From Furcasterigmium furcatum (lineage: Eukaryota > Ascomycota > Sordariomycetes > Glomerellales > Plectosphaerellaceae), in contig BCIA01000002.1 of assembly GCA_001599815.1 (NCBI GenBank), positions 3,011,626 to 3,075,625 on the forward strand: 64,000 nt of DNA. Direction: 5' to 3'. The notes beneath the pieces are model-generated. The model was not told the DNA's origin. It was given only the letters and a program-made list of their open reading frames with translations, and did not search any database. Both the position numbers and the translations under genes were made by a program. This document shows, one piece after another, positions 52,361-62,688 of the stretch. The stretch's first letter is position 1. Every line of letters begins with the position of its first letter.

Positions 52361-53557
52361 ATGCGCAAACCGCTTATGCGCATCCCCTACACGGATCTGC
52401 TCGCGCCACCGACAGTCATCCCCAGGAACGCAAATACACTCCCTGGAGCCCTTGCAGCCCTCCAGACATTCTTCGGCTCTCCCTCTCCCGGCGGCCTTCC
52501 GTCTTCAACTGTCGTCCTTTCAGGGGCTGGACTGTCTGTGTCGAGCGGCCTTGCCGACTACCGCGGTCCCAAAGGCACCTACAGGGTCAACAAGACCTAC
52601 AGACCCATCTACTATCACGAATTCCTTAACAACCACGAGGCACGGAAGAGGTACTGGGCAAGGAGTTTCTTGGGATGGACCTCTCTGCATAAAGCCCTGC
52701 CCAACGTGGGCCACTACGCCATCAGAGACCTCGGAGAGCTGGGCCTTGTCCGCAGCGTCATCACTCAAAATGTCGACTCGTTCCACTCGCAGGCTCATCC
52801 CCTAATTCCCACTCTAGAACTACACGGCTACCTCAGGTCGACGGTCTGCGTCACATGCAAGACCGAGTACTCCAGAGACACGTTCCAGAATGAGCTGGCA
52901 CGGCTCAACCCCCTCTGGGCGGCCTTCCTGCAAGAGGTCCTGGCATCAGGTGCTCTCGACACCGAAAACCCCGACGAGCGCAAGGCCAAGGGCGTGCGCA
53001 CCAACCCCGACGGCGACGTCGACATCCCCGGCGCACCATACACCACCTTCCGCTACCCAGCTTGTCCAACGTGCCTCTCCAAGCCACCCATCACGACAGA
53101 AGGCACCAGTCACGTTGTGGAGGTCGACTCGGATGGCGCCTGGAAGCCCAACAGCACTGGCGGCATCCTGAAGCCCGCCGTCGTCATGTTCGGCGAGAGC
53201 ATTGCCAACGGCGTCAAGACGGCCGCAGAAGAAGCCATCGACTCGGCTGGCAAGCTCCTCATCCTCGGCACGTCCCTGGCGACCTACTCCGCCTGGCGCC
53301 TGGCCAAGCGCGCCATCGACCGGAACATGCCCATCGCCATTGTGAATACAGGCGGCGTCCGCGGCGAGGACCACTTCCACACTGGCCTGGACTGGAAACA
53401 GCGCGGCGAGCAGCGCGTCCGCATCGAGCAGTCCACGGACAAGGTGCTGCCGGCGCTGGTGGACGAGCTGCGCCAGAAACAAGTCGCGGGTGATGCGAAA
53501 TCGGCCGCGCAGGTGAGGGGGGGAAACCACGGTGTATTCAAGGACATGTTATCATAG
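52361..53557 (+). CDS. Sirtuin, class II (SIRT4-like) NAD-dependent deacylase
   Basis: Single-exon protein of 398 aa. The NAD site is GAGLSVSSGLADYRG from residue 55, QNVD is at 136-139, and the catalytic His is 155 (LELHGYL). Zinc ligands are Cys163, Cys166, Cys235 and Cys238; the roughly 70 residues between the two pairs contain an insertion. GTSLATYSAWRL and VNTGGVRGEDHF form the second NAD-contact region. The pattern (GLADYRGPKGTYR, NKTYRPI) matches SIRT4-type class II enzymes, which are usually mitochondrial. Substrate preference is not shown. The first ATG lies very close to a TATA-like element, so initiation at Met6 is possible. The stop is 20 bp from that of the convergent neighbour. 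Confidence 0.92.
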   Translation: MRKPLMRIPYTDLLAPPTVIPRNANTLPGALAALQTFFGSPSPGGLPSSTVVLSGAGLSVSSGLADYRGPKGTYRVNKTYRPIYYHEFLNNHEARKRYWARSFLGWTSLHKALPNVGHYAIRDLGELGLVRSVITQNVDSFHSQAHPLIPTLELHGYLRSTVCVTCKTEYSRDTFQNELARLNPLWAAFLQEVLASGALDTENPDERKAKGVRTNPDGDVDIPGAPYTTFRYPACPTCLSKPPITTEGTSHVVEVDSDGAWKPNSTGGILKPAVVMFGESIANGVKTAAEEAIDSAGKLLILGTSLATYSAWRLAKRAIDRNMPIAIVNTGGVRGEDHFHTGLDWKQRGEQRVRIEQSTDKVLPALVDELRQKQVAGDAKSAAQVRGGNHGVFKDMLS

Positions 53558-53577
53558 ACCTGTTTCAACACGAAGAT

Positions 53578-54268
53578 CTAGAAGAAGCTCGACATGCCCG
53601 TGCCCTGCTGCGTCTTTACTGTTCCCGGCTCGGCGGTGCTCGAAGGTGTGGCGTCTGGTTTCGGCTTGGCGGCCTGTTCGGCATTCTGCTGGGACTTGTC
53701 CTTCTTCTCGTTGCGGGCGTACTGCTCGCGCTCGATTTCTTTCAGCACTGTGAAGGGTCGGGTCAGTATGCCATCTCCGGGCCGTGTACAATCTCAGGGA
53801 ACTCAGGCGCAACACACCATCGGCCCATTCGGCCTCCTTCTCCGGGTTCCCCGTCCCCAACGCCTTTTCCACGTCCACCTTCTCCCCCCGCTGCAACCTC
53901 TCCACGACCTCCTTCAGAAGCCCGACGCGCACGTCCGTCTGGCGCATGAACGCGTCGAAGCCCTGGCGCAGGGAGATCATGTTGATGGCCATCGACCCAA
54001 TGAGCAGGAAGATGACGATGTAGAATGTGGCGGGGTTCCACTCCTTGTACCGCTTCGGCTTGACACGCTGGATCATGGGGTCGTCGGTGAGCCTTTCCTC
54101 GCGGCGGAAGGGCTTCGGGACCAGCGACTTCCAGAAGGATGGCTGTACCACATCGACGACGGTGCGGCAGGGTTGCGTGAGCCGGAGGAGGGAGCCGCGC
54201 GAGGGTAGGGCGGCTCTTCGGAGGGCCCGGGGGGCGGGGAGGAGGTGCTTGGCTGCTATCCTGTCCAT
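53578..54268 (-). CDS. Mitochondrial single-pass membrane protein, DUF5321-like (2 exons)
   Basis: Small protein of 206 aa with no known function. Exons are 53818-54268 and 53578-53747, phase 1; the donor is GTGTGT and the joint reads EWADVLKEIEREQYARNEKK. The N-terminus (MDRIAAKHLLPAPRALRRAA) is Arg/Ala-rich without acidic residues, typical of a matrix presequence. One membrane helix spans about residues 79-100 (ATFYIVIFLLIGSMAINMISL), preceded by KRYKEWNP. A coiled coil follows (VGLLKEVVERLQRGEKVDVEKAL), then a Lys/Gln/Ala-rich tail. This layout resembles fungal proteins carrying DUF5321; the domain name is from memory and should be confirmed. It overlaps nothing but ends 20 bp from the sirtuin stop. 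Confidence 0.85.
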
Positions 54269-55597
54269 TGTGTGAGGTCGAAGTTGGGTGTCACGAGAGA
54301 ATTGGTGATCAGAGGTGGTAAATTTTGGCCGAGGCTTCGAAGCCGATGCAGTCGAAGTCTGGGGAATTTTTGCGGGCCCGTCTGGCAAGGTCGAGGTTAG
54401 TCAGCACGTGCCCCTGGCTCGGGCCCCAGTGACATTCGGATGCCAGGTCACTCAAACAAAGTATATTCTGCCTTTACGAGGACATCGAGGGCAAAGAACA
54501 CACGGCCCTTTGAGATCCATGGGCTTGAGGCACACCTTCTCAACTACTGCAATGCACCCGTCGACCAATGCGGACAGGTCGTCTACGCCTTGCCCTCCCG
54601 GAGCCTGGGTCGTCGGACAGAGATGGGAGGACGTCGACGTCAAGGACCGCTTCCAGCGAAGTTTTGGTCTTAGTGTGGACTCGGAACGGCTTCTCCTCTT
54701 GCTTCAAGAATCCAGCTTCATGGGATGTCTCAACCAGCGGATTTTCAGAGATGGCTGAGTGAGCTCCACGCCGCCACAGTGGTCGTAAAGGGGCCCAGAC
54801 CAGCGTCCGGCGAGGCTGTATCTTCGCTCTCAGGGGCCGCTTTGGCTTTATTGGCGCGCATACTCGCGTTCAGTCTCTATGCGCCTCCCGACTGGCCGGG
54901 TCGAGCTATCCACATTTAGGCTATTTTGCAAGTGGAGGCCAAGGCTGTGGTTTTTCTAGTGCAGTCTGTGACGGCGCGGTGGGTGCTGGAGCTCCTCTCT
55001 TAGGTTGAAAGGAGGGGTGAGTGGGATGATTGCTTCAGCGCTCATCAGAACTTGAAGTTGGGGAAGAGACGGACGTTGTAAATGGGGTACTAAAAGCTAA
55101 AGATACCTGCTCTCTTCCTTACTTAGCTGGAGGTAATGAGAGGCCAACATGCTATTGCATCGTATCGGTGAAAGGGGTTGTCGCTGCTGAATTCATGCAG
55201 TGGAGGAGCGCTTTAGTGCTTGAAGCGCCCAAGTGAAAAGTCACGCCGCCCACCCCCGCGTCACGATGATGTCTGACACGTCTTTATTAGTGGAATCCTC
55301 CTCCCTTAGCAGTCCCACAGGACCTTTCTCTGATCCCTCGTTATTTCTCTATCATTTCTGGGCCTGACTGACTTTTAAGCGGTCCTCTGCGTCAAGGTCT
55401 GTACTACTTATTAGCCAGTGAGGTACTTAGGAGTGGCTGCTCAAGTGTCGCCGCCGTAGTTTCCGGTCGCCTCCTTTTAGTGTCCATTTCCAGAAAACAC
55501 CATAAATACCCGGAACTACTACTTGACCTACAAATAATCGTGGGGTCACCCGTCAGTCCCCTCAACCACGGATTTCCTGCCCAGCCTCCAGAACACC
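54269..55597. other. Intergenic, upstream of DUF5321-like gene and xylulokinase
   Basis: A divergent 1.3-kb region. Minus-strand sequence around 54452-54760 is protein-like in short pieces (e.g. LDVLVKAEYTLFE at its 3' end in one frame) but has no ATG-initiated or spliceable frame I can defend. The last ~250 bp should hold the xylulokinase promoter. Confidence 0.5.
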
Positions 55598-57378
55598 ATG
55601 GCCGATCAGGGTCCCCTGTATCTCGGGTTCGACCTGTCGACCCAGCAGCTCAAGGGTGAGTGCCATCCATCATCTCATCCTCACCCACTCACTCACTGAC
55701 CTCACCCCGCCCAGCCATCGTCGTCCAGTCCGACCTCACCGTCGTCTCCGAGGTCAAGGTCGGCTTCGATGAGGATCTCGGCGAAAAGTATGGCATCCAG
55801 AAGGGCGTCTTGACCAACCCCGCCGAGGGCGAGGTCTACTCCCCCGTCGCCCTCTTCCTCGAGGCCATCGACCTCGTCCTCGCCCGCCTCAAGGAGAAGA
55901 CGCCCATGCACCGCATCAAGGGCATCAGCGGCTCGTGCCAGCAGCACGGCAGCACCTACTGGAGCAACGACGCTGCGCGCCTCCTCGCCGAACTCTCCGC
56001 CGACGGGTCGCTCGTCGACCAGCTCAAACCCGCCTTCTCCCACCCTCACGCCCCCAACTGGCAGGACGGCAGTACCCAGAAGCAGTGCGACAAGTTCGAC
56101 GCCCACTTCGGCTCTGCCCAGCGCCTCGCCGAGGTCACCGGAAGCGCCGCCCACCACCGCTTCACCGGCACCCAGATCATGCGCCTCCGCGAGAAGCTCC
56201 CCGACATGTACGCAGCCACCTCCCGCATCTCCCTCATCTCCTCCTTCCTGGCCTCCGTCCTCCTCGGCTCCGTCGCCCCCATCGACATCTCGGACGTCAC
56301 CGGCATGAACCTCTGGGACATCACCACCAACACCTGGTCCGAGCCCCTCCTCGAGCTCACCGCCGGCTCCAAGCCCGCCGCCGCCGCCCTCCGCGAGAAG
56401 CTCGGCAATGTCCGCCTCGACGGCGGCGGCTCCATGGGCCCCATCGCCCCCTACTTCCGCCAGAAGTACGGCTTCCCCGCGGACTGCCAGATCGCCCCCT
56501 TCACCGGCGACAACCCGGCCACCATCCTCGCCCTCCCCCTCCGCCCCCTCGACGCCATCGTCTCCCTCGGCACCTCCTCCACCTTCCTCATGATCACTCC
56601 CGTCTACAAGCCCGACGCCAGCTACCACTTCATGAACCACCCCTGCACAAAGGACCAATACATGTTCATGCTGTGCTACAAGAACGGCGGCCTCGCCCGC
56701 GAGCGCGTCCGCGACGCCCTCCCCAAGTCCGACGACCCCAAGGACCCCTGGAAGGTCTTCAACGAGCGCGTCGCCAGCGCCCCGCCCCTCGACGTCCGCG
56801 ACGAGAGCGCCGACAAGGCCAAGATGGGCCTGTACTTCGACCTCCCCGAGATCGTGCCCAACATCCGCGCCGGCACGTGGCGGTACAGCGTCGCCCCGGG
56901 CGGCGGCGTCGACACCCTTTCCGAGGAGGAGGAGTGGGGCGGCGACGTCGACCCGAGGGTCATCGTCGAGTCGCAGGCGCTGTCGATGCGGCTGCGCTCG
57001 CAGAACCTCGTGGAGACGGGGGCGAGCGCGTCGGGCCTCCCCGCGCAGCCGAGGAGGATTTACCTCGTCGGAGGGGGGTCGCTGAACCCTGCCATCGCGC
57101 AGGTCATGGGCGAGGTGCTTGGCGGCGCGGAGGGCGTTTACCGGCTCGATGTCGGCGGCAACGCGTGTGCGCTGGGAGGCGCGTACAAGGCTGTCTGGGC
57201 GCTGGAGAGGAAGGAGGGCGAGAGCTTTGATGAGTTGATCGGGAAGCGGTGGCGGGAGGACGAGGCCATCGAGAAGGTTGACGTTGGGTACAGGAAGGGT
57301 GTGTTTGAGAAGTACGGAAAGGTCGTGCCGGCCTTTGAGGAGATGGAGAAGAAGATCCTGAAGTTTGCTCATAACTAG
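55598..57378 (+). CDS. D-xylulokinase (2 exons)
   Basis: FGGY-family kinase that phosphorylates D-xylulose to xylulose 5-phosphate, linking pentose catabolism to the pentose phosphate pathway. Exons are 55598-55655 and 55715-57378, phase 1, giving 573 aa, normal for fungal enzymes. The first exon holds the phosphate-1 loop YLGFDLSTQQLK. Other marks are ISGSCQQHGSTYW, the substrate region PNWQDGSTQKQCD, DVTGMNLWDI, the ATP-site stretch FTGDNPATILALPLRPLDAIVSLGTSSTF, and YLVGGGSLNPAIAQVMGEVLGGAEGVYRL near the C-terminus. The coding sequence is strongly GC3-biased, which leaves a 594-codon open frame on the opposite strand with no meaning. Confidence 0.96.
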
Positions 57379-58080
57379 GTGTGTTATGAGGGGGGGCTTT
57401 GGATCAGGAATTGGAAAACGACAGATGGATGGATTAGACGGAGTATCTTTGTTAGCAAGGCAGCGTCCAATATTGTCACAATTCACTCAGCTTCTTCGTC
57501 AGGCAAGACTCACAGGGAGCTCCTCGACCCAGGTCACAGCATCACATCGCACCAGAGAAAACCACATCATGTAGAGGAAAACATCTCAATTCAGCCCTAC
57601 GATCATCTGCCTCCAACCACCAGGAGAAAATAGAACCAACCAAGTCCAGAAACCGAAAGCCCAACCTCCTCCGCCATGCCCAAAGTCCAGTTCCAACCAA
57701 ACCAACCCCGCCGAACGTATGTCCAGCTCGGAAAAGCGCGGTGTGTAACCATATCAGAAGGGAGAAATGAGAAAGGGGTATCAATTCGTGTCGTTAGTCG
57801 TCAAGTCGTCGATGTCGTGAAGAAAGGCCGTGAGTGTGTTCAGAAGCATGAAAAACAAGGAGTGTCATCATTCGTGACGTCGTGAATCGTGCGCTGTCAT
57901 CGAGCATGAACATCTGTCTCCCCATGCCATACCGGTGCGTGGGGTGTGCAGTGGATGTAAGAAGACGGGGAATCTGAGCTATCATCTCACAGGGTGTGAG
58001 AAAAATCAATGTTCCGAGTGTTGGCAGAAAGGGGGGACAGAGCTGAGAGGCTCGTGTGATGATGCGGTGATGTGGCCTGT
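57379..58080. other. Intergenic, convergent xylulokinase / Thr-rich gene
   Basis: 3' regions of the two genes. Short frames on both strands have no family match, and no repeat is obvious. Confidence 0.6.
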
Positions 58081-60298
58081 TTAGAACAGGACCAGCAGGC
58101 CGATGATGGCCATGACCATGCTGAAGGCAGCTCCGCCCTGGATGGAGTCGGCGACCTTCTTGCCGCCGGCCACCTGGACGTGAGTAGCAGTCGCGTTTGG
58201 GGCGTTGTAAGTGCCGTTTCCAACGTTGCCGAGGACGCTGCTGACAGTGCTGTGTGCGGCCGTCACCCAGACGGTGGAATTCGCGGGGGCAGTGGTCACT
58301 TCAGCGCTCCTGGTATGCGTGACGGTGACGAGCTCGGTGTGGAGGATGGTGTCGGTCACGACGGTCTCCCTGACTTCAGCGCTCGCACCAGTAGTGAAGA
58401 TTTTGCGAGTGATGATCTCAGTCACGACCTCGGTCACGACGTCGGTGACAGTGGTGCGGTAGTACTGAGTCTCGGTGGACTCGACGATGGAAGTGATGGT
58501 GCTGACGCCGTGCTCAACGTTGCCGGTCGGAGTCTCGACCTCCGTGATGGTGGAAGTGGAAAGCTTCTCGTCGAGGTCGACATCGACGGATTGGGTGATG
58601 GTCGTGGTGGCAGGCACGAGGACCTCGCTGCTGTCAATGACGGTCCTCCAGGAGGTGACCGTGGCAGCGTCGGGGCTTTCGGTCTCAGTATGGGTATGGG
58701 TATGCGTCTTGGTGACAACCTGGGTGATCTTCTTCACCTCAGTGGAGAAAGAGGTTTCGAAGGACGGGGTCTCCTGGGAAACAGAGGCAACGGAGGGCCC
58801 ATCGGCCAGGACGGTGGTGATCGTTTTGCCTCGGGTAACCGTTTCGGTCAGGGAGATGGTAGTCCAGGCGCTGACGGAAGTAGAAGTCTGAGTGTTGGTG
58901 GCGATCGTTTCGTCTTTGGTAATGGTAATGGTCAAGAGGAGGGTAGTCCGCGCGCTCACAGAAGTAGAAGTGTGAGTGGCGGTGGTGGTCAGACTCTCGG
59001 GAACCAGGGAGGAAGAAATGGAAGAGGCCATGACAGGGTCGCCCGGCTGGCCAAGGGCACCAGAAGAGGTGGACTCGGGCTCAGAGGAGGTGGAAGTCTC
59101 CTTCTCGCGGTAAACAGTCTCCGTGACGGTGGTGTAATGAGCCTCCTTGGTGCCACAGACGGGCTCAACGGTCTTGGTGACGAAGATGGTGTTCTCGGTC
59201 TCGTTGGTAGAGATGTGATCGGGAGTTGAAGCTGCATCGACGGTGGTGGGAAGGGGGGTCATAGTGAGTGTGGTATCAGTGATAGTGACAGTAGGAGTGA
59301 CCGTGAGCGTGGTGGTGGCAGAGAACTCCTCCTCATGGTCATCAGGGCCAGTCTGAGAGGCAGACTCGGACGACTCGTGGTCAACATGCTCGGTGTTGGT
59401 GATGGTCAGGGTGCTAATCAGGGTCTGGGTGCTGGTGTAGTCAACGACGGAGTCGGAGTCGGACTCGAGCTCTTGGGAGGCAACGCCAGTGCTCTCCGAG
59501 GCAGGGTAAGGCTCGACGTAGTGAGTGACCATGGAGACGACACCGCTGCGGACAGTCTCCGTGTGAGTCACGAAGCGGGTGGAGTTGATCGTGTAGGTCT
59601 CCTCGGCACCATCAACAGTCTCGACGATCTGAGTGGTCACGACGACAGTCTGGACGTCACTGTGCCCGATGTCAGAAGAGTACCATGAATGGCGATGGAG
59701 CAAACTTACGTGATGGTGACGGCAGAAGCACCCTCAGCACTAGCAACCTCAGAGACGGTGATAGTCTCCTCAGCGACGACGGTCTCGGTGATGGTTTCGA
59801 GGGAGGTGAGGGTCTGCTGGACGCCGACAGTCTCTGTGTGGGTCACAACAGCAGTGTCATTGATGACAACAGTGGTGTTGAAGTAGGCGCCGACGGTGTC
59901 ATTGCTGAACGAACGAGGAGAGAGACGGGCGGGGGTAGCATCGAGACCGCGGGACTCAGCAGTGACCGGACGAGATTCTAAAGAGACGCGCGTTAGCCAG
60001 CCTCATGCCCATGCCCACATCCAGAATGAGATATCTTACCATGAAGGGGGCCAAAGGCGTAAGCTGCAACGGCAAGGAACATCATCATGAAGAGAATGTT
60101 CACGAGGATGGCCTGAGAGAAGCTCATGGAGATGCCAGAGCGGCGAGGACGAGGAGCGCTGACACGGATGCCAACACCCTCATCGGTGCGCGAGGCCTTA
60201 ATCTGGTGATCACGGTCACCGGTGGGGGCTATATCAAGTCAGTTCAGGTTACGAGATGCCCGACCGATGGAATCGAACTTGCCTTGGGGGAATCCCAT
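58081..60298 (-). CDS. Thr/Ser-rich surface protein with signal anchor and GPI-like tail (4 exons)
   Basis: Mucin-like protein of 683 aa, function unknown. Exons are 60283-60298 (16 nt), 60040-60228, 59710-59977 and 58081-59659. The first intron has a GC donor in perfect AAG|GCAAGT context and ends ATATAG. The N-terminal ~42 residues are polar and Arg-rich, followed by one hydrophobic helix (about 43-65: SQAILVNILFMMMFLAVAAYAF). This looks like a type II signal anchor rather than a cleaved signal peptide. The ectodomain is dominated by Thr, Val, Ser and Glu in TVT/TETV-type repeats, with several N-glycosylation sites (NDT, NST, NAT). The C-terminus (SIQGGAAFSMVMAIIGLLVLF) resembles a GPI or tail-anchor segment. 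A wall or plasma-membrane stress sensor or adhesin is possible but unproved. Confidence 0.8.
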
Positions 60299-62688
60299 CG
60301 TGCCTTCGATGATATGAACGAGTGTCTGGACCTGGGGTTAGCCAAAACAACTGCACGGTAGAAGGATGAAGTCGCTAAACCAATTTATACCAGTTTATCG
60401 GTTGTGCGGCGGCTTGACGTGCAGTTTAACTGTGTAATAAAGAGAGAGAGAGGAAGAGGGTTTGTGTGCGTGTGTGAAATGAGGGAGTTCTGAGTGAATC
60501 GAAAGGAAACAAGCAACTGTAGAAAGCACAAAAGAGAGGAAGGTGCGATGTGGTCCGAGCGCACCAAGATGGCCCGGCTTGGTCTAAGGTGGTATGCAGG
60601 GGAGGATGATGAAAAGGAGGCAACTTGGACAGGTGAACAGTGGTGGAAAAAAGGGGGGAACTTGTGATACTTTGCGTCGATCACGGGTGGTGTCAGGGGA
60701 TTCTTCGAGAAGACCCAAGATCAACTATGGGTTCCAGAGAAAAGGGCTGATGGACCAAAGGGGTTGGGTAGTGAGTGCGAGTCTGGATATCAGACCGTGA
60801 TCCCCAGATGCGGTGTTGTGGTGTGTCATGGGGAAAAGGGGGTGGGACGTTTGACGCGCCAGAAAACTTGCGCGCGGACCGTTTTTGACGCAAAAAAAAG
60901 CTGCAACACTTACTGTACGTTGAAAAGAGTGATCACCGGAAAGAATGAAGGGCTAGCAGCGTTTGCGCGTGGGTTGGATGTGGAGGAAAGTCGGCGAAGT
61001 GCTGTTGGGTTGGCGGAAAAGGAGGGTGGTGGTGAGGGTGAAGATAGGGTGACGGGGTCGAGTAGCAAAGAAAGTAGACGCAGGGAAAGAAACTGCTGAT
61101 TTGATATTGGCGCTAAGCCCTAAGAGTTTGGTTCACGGGGACGCCTCAGGTTGGTGTAAGTGCACGCGTAGAGCTGGCCTCAGGCGATAGCGAGGTTCAG
61201 GCGCCGGACGGCATGTGCAAGAAGACACCGACGCGTCCGTATGCATGAAACAACAACAAACTGTACGTGTGGATGCACAAGATGCAAAAGTCACGACACT
61301 GGACACACCCCGAGACTGAAGATGAAGGGATATATACCCCGCTCAAGCTCCTACCAGCATCTAGGTACAGCGTCTCAGCGCAACTCGGGCTGAATCCACA
61401 AGGATGATAGGGAAGCAGGCATACATGATATCAACGGAGACATTTTCTGTCTTTAATGGAGTCTCATTCAAATATATGATAAGTTGCTCTAGAGACTTGT
61501 GGGAAATCTGGGTGACACAAGCAAAAGGGTTGACACCTTGGTAAAGGGTTGTGATGCAGACACGGAACTCGGCTCGCATTGAGGGTACATATCTAAGGAG
61601 CGTCGGGTGTGATCGGAGTGGGAAGATAATTTAAGGAGACTGAATTGTAAGTGAGAGAGCGTAACTGGTTACCGAGGAGTGAAAAGCGGCGAGTTGCAAG
61701 GGTCGTTGTGGAGAGAGCGGCACAAGTTTCATGGGATGGAGGCCAAGGGGTCACATGGTTTGCTGTAGCCTGGGATTTCTTGTCAACATGGAAAGCCGTG
61801 CAAGATGAATCAAATTGTAGCGGAAAGACCGGACTTGCCGTGCTCTCTTTGGTGGTAGGGGCGTGAAAGGGGGAAGCCACGACAAGATGAAGATGCAGTC
61901 ATCTTGTGCAATTCCAGATGTATCGCCTTAAACAGATATAAGTAGCTTCAAGTGAAGACATTTGGCTTGTTGATAAGAAAGAGGAGTTCCTCCTTAGGTG
62001 AGAGGAGGTCAAGCAGCTTCTGGCCCATCCCCAGATCAACTGTCTTGCAGCCATAACAGTCCCAGGAAGGAGAAGCGGGAAGCTGTGTGGGCTTGATCAT
62101 GGCCAGTAAACAAATCAAAGATTCAAGTTGGGCTATCCTGTGTCTCTTCTCAGCTGTCCAATGGGGCTGAACTCTGAGTGGCTGTGGTTTCAGGGGATCG
62201 TCAGTGTGGTCGTCGTTGAATCATGGTGTTTTGGTGTTTTGGGGTTGATGACTGATCGAGGAGGAGCTTGGACCATGCGATTGGCCCCACTCGCGGGTGC
62301 GCGAGACCGTCGCGTAACAGAGCCCCGGTTCAATTTACCACGCTCGACATGGAAGGGACCTCGACCGGCTGACTTGCATCCATTGGAGAGCTGCCGCCGC
62401 CCGAAGCTGCCAGTGCTGTCTCTCCCCGAAACTCGACCTCCCATCCTTCCCGCCACCTAAGCGCACAACCCGCCAGCAGCATTGATTCGGCAGAACACGA
62501 TCTACCCAGGTGCTGCCCCTTATAGCAGACGACGATAATCAATCATACCCGACCATTCCCCCCGCGTGCACCCGTAATTCCGCAATCTGGCCGTGACGAA
62601 GCTCTCGCAGGCCTCGACCCCCGCACGCGCCGACGCGACCAACACGCAAATCCCGACCCAAGCGCAGTCTTTCGAGCAGCGATACGAC
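60299..62688. other. Long divergent promoter region, Thr-rich gene / PDS5
   Basis: About 2.4 kb without a supported gene. It contains purine-rich simple sequence (GA runs near 60440-60460, an A8 run near 60890). The sequence immediately before the PDS5 ATG is open in frame from a GTG at 62593 but lacks an ATG there. Confidence 0.55.

Noticed and set aside
54452..54760. Minus-strand protein-like fragments with CPRC
   Set aside because: Three frames give short protein-like pieces, but none has both an ATG and a usable splice path; zinc-like CxxC occurs by chance at this GC content.
55702..57486. 594-codon open frame on the minus strand opposite xylulokinase
   Set aside because: It exactly mirrors the GC3-rich coding exon, has low-complexity Gly/Val/Glu/Ala composition and no motif. 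It is an antisense shadow of codon bias.
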